Below are positions 6,217 to 8,421 of a DNA stretch of 8,421 nt, piece after piece. The stretch comes from Myxococcales bacterium (GTDB lineage: Bacteria; Myxococcota; Myxococcia; Myxococcales; Anaeromyxobacteraceae). The stretch covers positions 1 through 8,421 of the forward strand of contig JAJYHA010000282.1 in assembly GCA_021784995.1 (NCBI GenBank), written 5' to 3'. The first letter of the stretch is position 1. The number at the start of each line of letters is the position of its first letter. Below the pieces are notes generated by a model. The model was not told the origin of the DNA, did not search any database, and saw only the letters and a program-made list of their open reading frames with translations. The position numbers and the translations under genes were made by a program.

Positions 6217-6935
6217 GCCCCGTAGGCTGCGCGGGCGGGGACGGAGACGATCTCCTCCGCGGGAAGCAGGAGCGCGCTGAGCCGGCCGCCGTAGCAGCAG
6301 CCGGTGTCGAGCCCGACGCAGCGGACGTCAGGTGCGGGCTGGTCGAGGCGAGGCTCCTCGAGGCCGTGCACGTGGTGGCCGTAGATGATGCTCTCCGGCC
6401 CGCGCCAGCGCGTGGCCCAGGGCGCCAGGTGCGGCGGGATCGCGCCGCGGCGACGCGCGACCATCTGCCCCTCGGGATCGACCAGCCGCATCCGGATCAC
6501 CTCGTCGGGCACCTGCGCGTCGAGGCGCCGGCGCGGCGAGAGCCCGCCGTGGATCACCGCCCAGCGCCGGTCGAGCCGCAGGACGGTCGGGAGCGACGAC
6601 AGCCAGGCCATGTCGGGCGGGGTGAGGCGGCGGTGCTCGGCCATCCGATCCGGCGGGAGCGGCCGCACCGGGTTCTGGTGGGAGGGGTCGCGCCGGTGCC
6701 ACGCCTCGTGGCGCGCCCAGCGCAGGTGCGTCGCCTCGTGGTTCCCCAGCACCGAGAGCGCCCCCAGCTCGAGATCGCGGCGCAGGACGCCGATCGAGTC
6801 GGGACCCCGGTCGAGGAGGTCGCCCACGAAGACCAGCCGGTCGAAGCCCGGCCGGAGCGACACCGTCCGGAGCAGCTCGTCCAGCTCGTCGAGGCAGCCG
6901 TGCACGTCGCCGACGACGATGGTGCGGACGCCCAC
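6204..6935 (-). CDS. PPP-family metallophosphatase (calcineurin-like / Ser-Thr phosphatase type)
   Basis: This 243-residue soluble protein has the full two-metal phosphatase set in the right order: GDVHG (9-13), GDLLDRGPDS (38-47), GNHE (64-67), IHGG with His129, and YGHH with His187. The C-terminal GLDTGCCYGGRLSALLLP (208-225) is typical of the PPP branch that holds bacterial Ser/Thr phosphatases and ApaH-type dinucleoside tetraphosphatases. It should remove phosphate from a phosphoprotein, or cleave nucleoside polyphosphates or nucleotide caps; the sequence does not decide between these. The start is GTG 6935, and it is well fixed: an in-frame TAG lies at 6947-6945 and the first motif begins nine residues in. 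No signal peptide or membrane segment is visible. It begins 20 bases after the helicase stop, with its ribosome binding site in the gap, so the two are probably one operon. Family confidence is high, substrate confidence low. Confidence 0.92.
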   Translation of the reverse strand: MGVRTIVVGDVHGCLDELDELLRTVSLRPGFDRLVFVGDLLDRGPDSIGVLRRDLELGALSVLGNHEATHLRWARHEAWHRRDPSHQNPVRPLPPDRMAEHRRLTPPDMAWLSSLPTVLRLDRRWAVIHGGLSPRRRLDAQVPDEVIRMRLVDPEGQMVARRRGAIPPHLAPWATRWRGPESIIYGHHVHGLEEPRLDQPAPDVRCVGLDTGCCYGGRLSALLLPAEEIVSVPARAAYGARAR

Positions 6936-6936
6936 G

Positions 6937-6946
6937 CCTCCATCCT
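6937..6946 (-). promoter_or_regulatory. Ribosome binding site fixing the GTG start of the phosphatase
   Basis: The minus strand reads AGGATGGAGG immediately before one C and the GTG. AGGA sits 7 bases from the start and is the better-spaced match; GGAGG is only 1 base away. An in-frame TAG just upstream (6947-6945) excludes any earlier start. The ATG at 6943-6941, inside this site, is in another frame. Confidence 0.6.
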
Positions 6947-6955
6947 ATCGGAAGA

Positions 6956-8421
6956 TCAGCCCGCTCCGACAGTCGAGATCGAGGCGACGAGCGGGGAGGG
7001 TGCACCGACCGTCGCGATCCACAGCTGGTGCGAGGCGCGGGTCACGGCGACGTGCAGCCGACGGCGGGACTCGTCGGTGGCGGGGTAGGTGGCGGCGGAG
7101 GCGTCGGGGACGATCACGTAGTCGAACTCGAGCCCCTTCACGCTCTCCACGTCGGTGACGTCGACGCCCGGCTCGAACGGGAAGGCGCCGTCGAGCACGA
7201 GCCGCGCCTCCGGCAGGTCGGCCAGGAGCCGGTGGACGGAGCGTGCCACCTCGGGCCCCCGCGCCACCACCGCCACCGAGGCGCGCGGCTCACGGTCGAG
7301 CAGGTCGCGGACGGCACCGGCGACGAAGAGGTGGCAGTGCGCCTCGGTGGGGAAGTCGAAGCGGCCGACGGGGACGCCGTCGTGGCAGGGCCGGGGCGGG
7401 GTCGGCGGCGCCAGCGGGCCGAGCACCGCGTGCGCCAGCCGGGCCACGGGGGAGGGGCAGCGGTAGGTCGTCTCGAGGCGGCAGACGGGGGCGCGCTCCG
7501 CGCCCAGGGCGGCCAGCGCCTCCGCCCAGCCGCCGAAGCTCGAGGTGGTCTGCTGCCCCTCGTCCCCGGCCACGGTGAGGCTCCGGCGCCCGCCGAGCTG
7601 GCGGCCCAGCACGTACAGCTCGAAGAGCGACACGTCCTCCGCCTCGTCCACCACGAGGTGCGACAGCCGCCGGCCGCTCGCCCCCGAGCGCCAGGCGGCG
7701 AGGAAGAGGAGGATGGCCAGGTCCTCCGCGTCGAGCGTGCCGGCGAGCGCGTCGGGGGTGCGCGCGTCGACCGCCTCGCCGTCGAGCGCCACCGTCCGGT
7801 CGTGGTCGAAGCCGCGCAGCGCGAGGGCGAGCGGGGAGGCGAGCTGGAGCCGCGTGTGGCGCAGCGTCTCCTCGACGGCGGTCGACGGCAGCTCGCCCCC
7901 CGCCGCGCGGACCACGCCCTCCAGGAACGCCCGGTCACCCGTCAGCTCGCCGAGCTCGGCCCGGAGGCGGGTCCAGGGCGCCGCGGGCGCACCCGCCAGG
8001 CGCGGGCGCCGGCGCAGGGCGTGGTAGAGGGCGGGGTGCCGCTTGAGCCGGGAGACGAGCGGCGGCGTCTCGTCGGTGAGGCGGGGCGGCGGCGTGGAGA
8101 AGAGGCTCTGGAAGGCGCCGCGCGACCAGGCGTCGAGCGTCCGCACCGCGACGCGGTCCAGGCCGAGCGGCGCGAGCAGGCGCGCCGCCAGCCGGGCCAG
8201 GCCCGGCTCCGGCACCACCACCTGCAGGCGCGAGGCGGGGTGGGCGCGCGGGTCGTCGAACGCGATCCGGGCCAGCCGGTGGAGCGCCACGGTGGTCTTG
8301 CCGCTCCCGGCGCTGCCCACCACCAGCAGCGGCTCTCCGGCCTCGACGCAGAGCGCGTCGAACTGCTCGCGATCCAGCAGCGCGGTCACGGCGAAGGCGT
8401 CGGGCCGGTCCCGGACGCCCC
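6956..8421 (-). CDS. UvrD/HelD-like superfamily 1 helicase, 5' end beyond the window
   Basis: The frame is open to the right edge, so the N-terminus is missing. The GTG at 8389 could open a 477-residue protein, but the preceding in-frame residues (RDRPDAFAV) run smoothly into the Q-motif region, and HelD-type proteins have a long N-terminal part before it, so I treat the gene as partial. Counting from that GTG, the motifs are DREQFD (6-11), Walker A GSAGSGKTT (25-33), motif II VVDEAED (246-252), GDEGQQ (275-280), TYRCPSP (308-314), VKGLEFDYVIV (417-427) and VAVTRAS (447-453). This is the full SF1 order and fits an ATP-driven motor on nucleic acid, or a HelD-like factor that recycles stalled RNA polymerase. 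Motif II has Glu in place of the usual Gln (DEAQD). About 150 residues between Walker A and motif II (85-240) have no motif I recognise. The phosphatase gene follows after 20 bases. Superfamily is sure; the HelD assignment is probable. Confidence 0.88.
   Translation of the reverse strand, partial: GVRDRPDAFAVTALLDREQFDALCVEAGEPLLVVGSAGSGKTTVALHRLARIAFDDPRAHPASRLQVVVPEPGLARLAARLLAPLGLDRVAVRTLDAWSRGAFQSLFSTPPPRLTDETPPLVSRLKRHPALYHALRRRPRLAGAPAAPWTRLRAELGELTGDRAFLEGVVRAAGGELPSTAVEETLRHTRLQLASPLALALRGFDHDRTVALDGEAVDARTPDALAGTLDAEDLAILLFLAAWRSGASGRRLSHLVVDEAEDVSLFELYVLGRQLGGRRSLTVAGDEGQQTTSSFGGWAEALAALGAERAPVCRLETTYRCPSPVARLAHAVLGPLAPPTPPRPCHDGVPVGRFDFPTEAHCHLFVAGAVRDLLDREPRASVAVVARGPEVARSVHRLLADLPEARLVLDGAFPFEPGVDVTDVESVKGLEFDYVIVPDASAATYPATDESRRRLHVAVTRASHQLWIATVGAPSPLVASISTVGAG

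Noticed and set aside
4468..6225. 585-codon plus-strand frame overlapping the cytochrome synthase
   Set aside because: It is a +1-type shadow of the real gene, an Arg/Ala/Gly-rich string without recognisable folds. The synthase frame is intact throughout, so no frameshift needs explaining.

Overview
The window is about three quarters G+C, with coding that runs almost wall to wall and codons that nearly always end in G or C. Together with the gene set (a Lon-like AAA_32 protease, a tandem ACT protein, a fused ResB-CcsA cytochrome c synthase and a HelD-type helicase), this points to a Myxococcota/deltaproteobacterial chromosome of the Anaeromyxobacter kind. That placement is inference from composition and family resemblance. 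I see no RNA genes, mobile elements, CRISPR arrays or attachment sites, and it reads as ordinary core-type chromosome.

Layout. Positions 1-2949 (minus strand) hold a Lon-like ATP-dependent protease followed by a tandem universal stress protein that runs off the left edge. Their stop and start codons overlap by four bases, so they are very probably one transcription and translation unit. Positions 2950-3237 are a divergent gene-free region with a strong short hairpin. Plus-strand genes follow: a 143-residue protein made only of two ACT domains (3238-3669), then, after 133 bases, a 762-residue ResB-CcsA fusion for System II cytochrome c maturation (3803-6091). A convergent 112-base gap with no T-run terminator separates it from a second minus-strand pair: a UvrD/HelD-like helicase entering from the right edge (6956-8421) and a PPP-type metallophosphatase 20 bases behind it (6204-6935).

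Function. The cytochrome synthase carries every heme ligand expected for its family: the WWD segment, two periplasmic-side histidines and two membrane histidines. It should export heme and attach it to apocytochromes c, which fits a respiratory life with many c-type cytochromes. The protease/Usp pair and the helicase/phosphatase pair look like stress or housekeeping functions. The ACT protein is probably an amino-acid sensor or an accessory to an enzyme encoded elsewhere.

I found no clearly new biological system. The points most worth a second look are an internal signal-peptide-like segment at the fusion joint of the cytochrome synthase, an AT-rich perfect 14-base palindrome inside the ACT gene, degenerate ATPase motifs in the Lon-like protein, and the coupled Lon/Usp arrangement.
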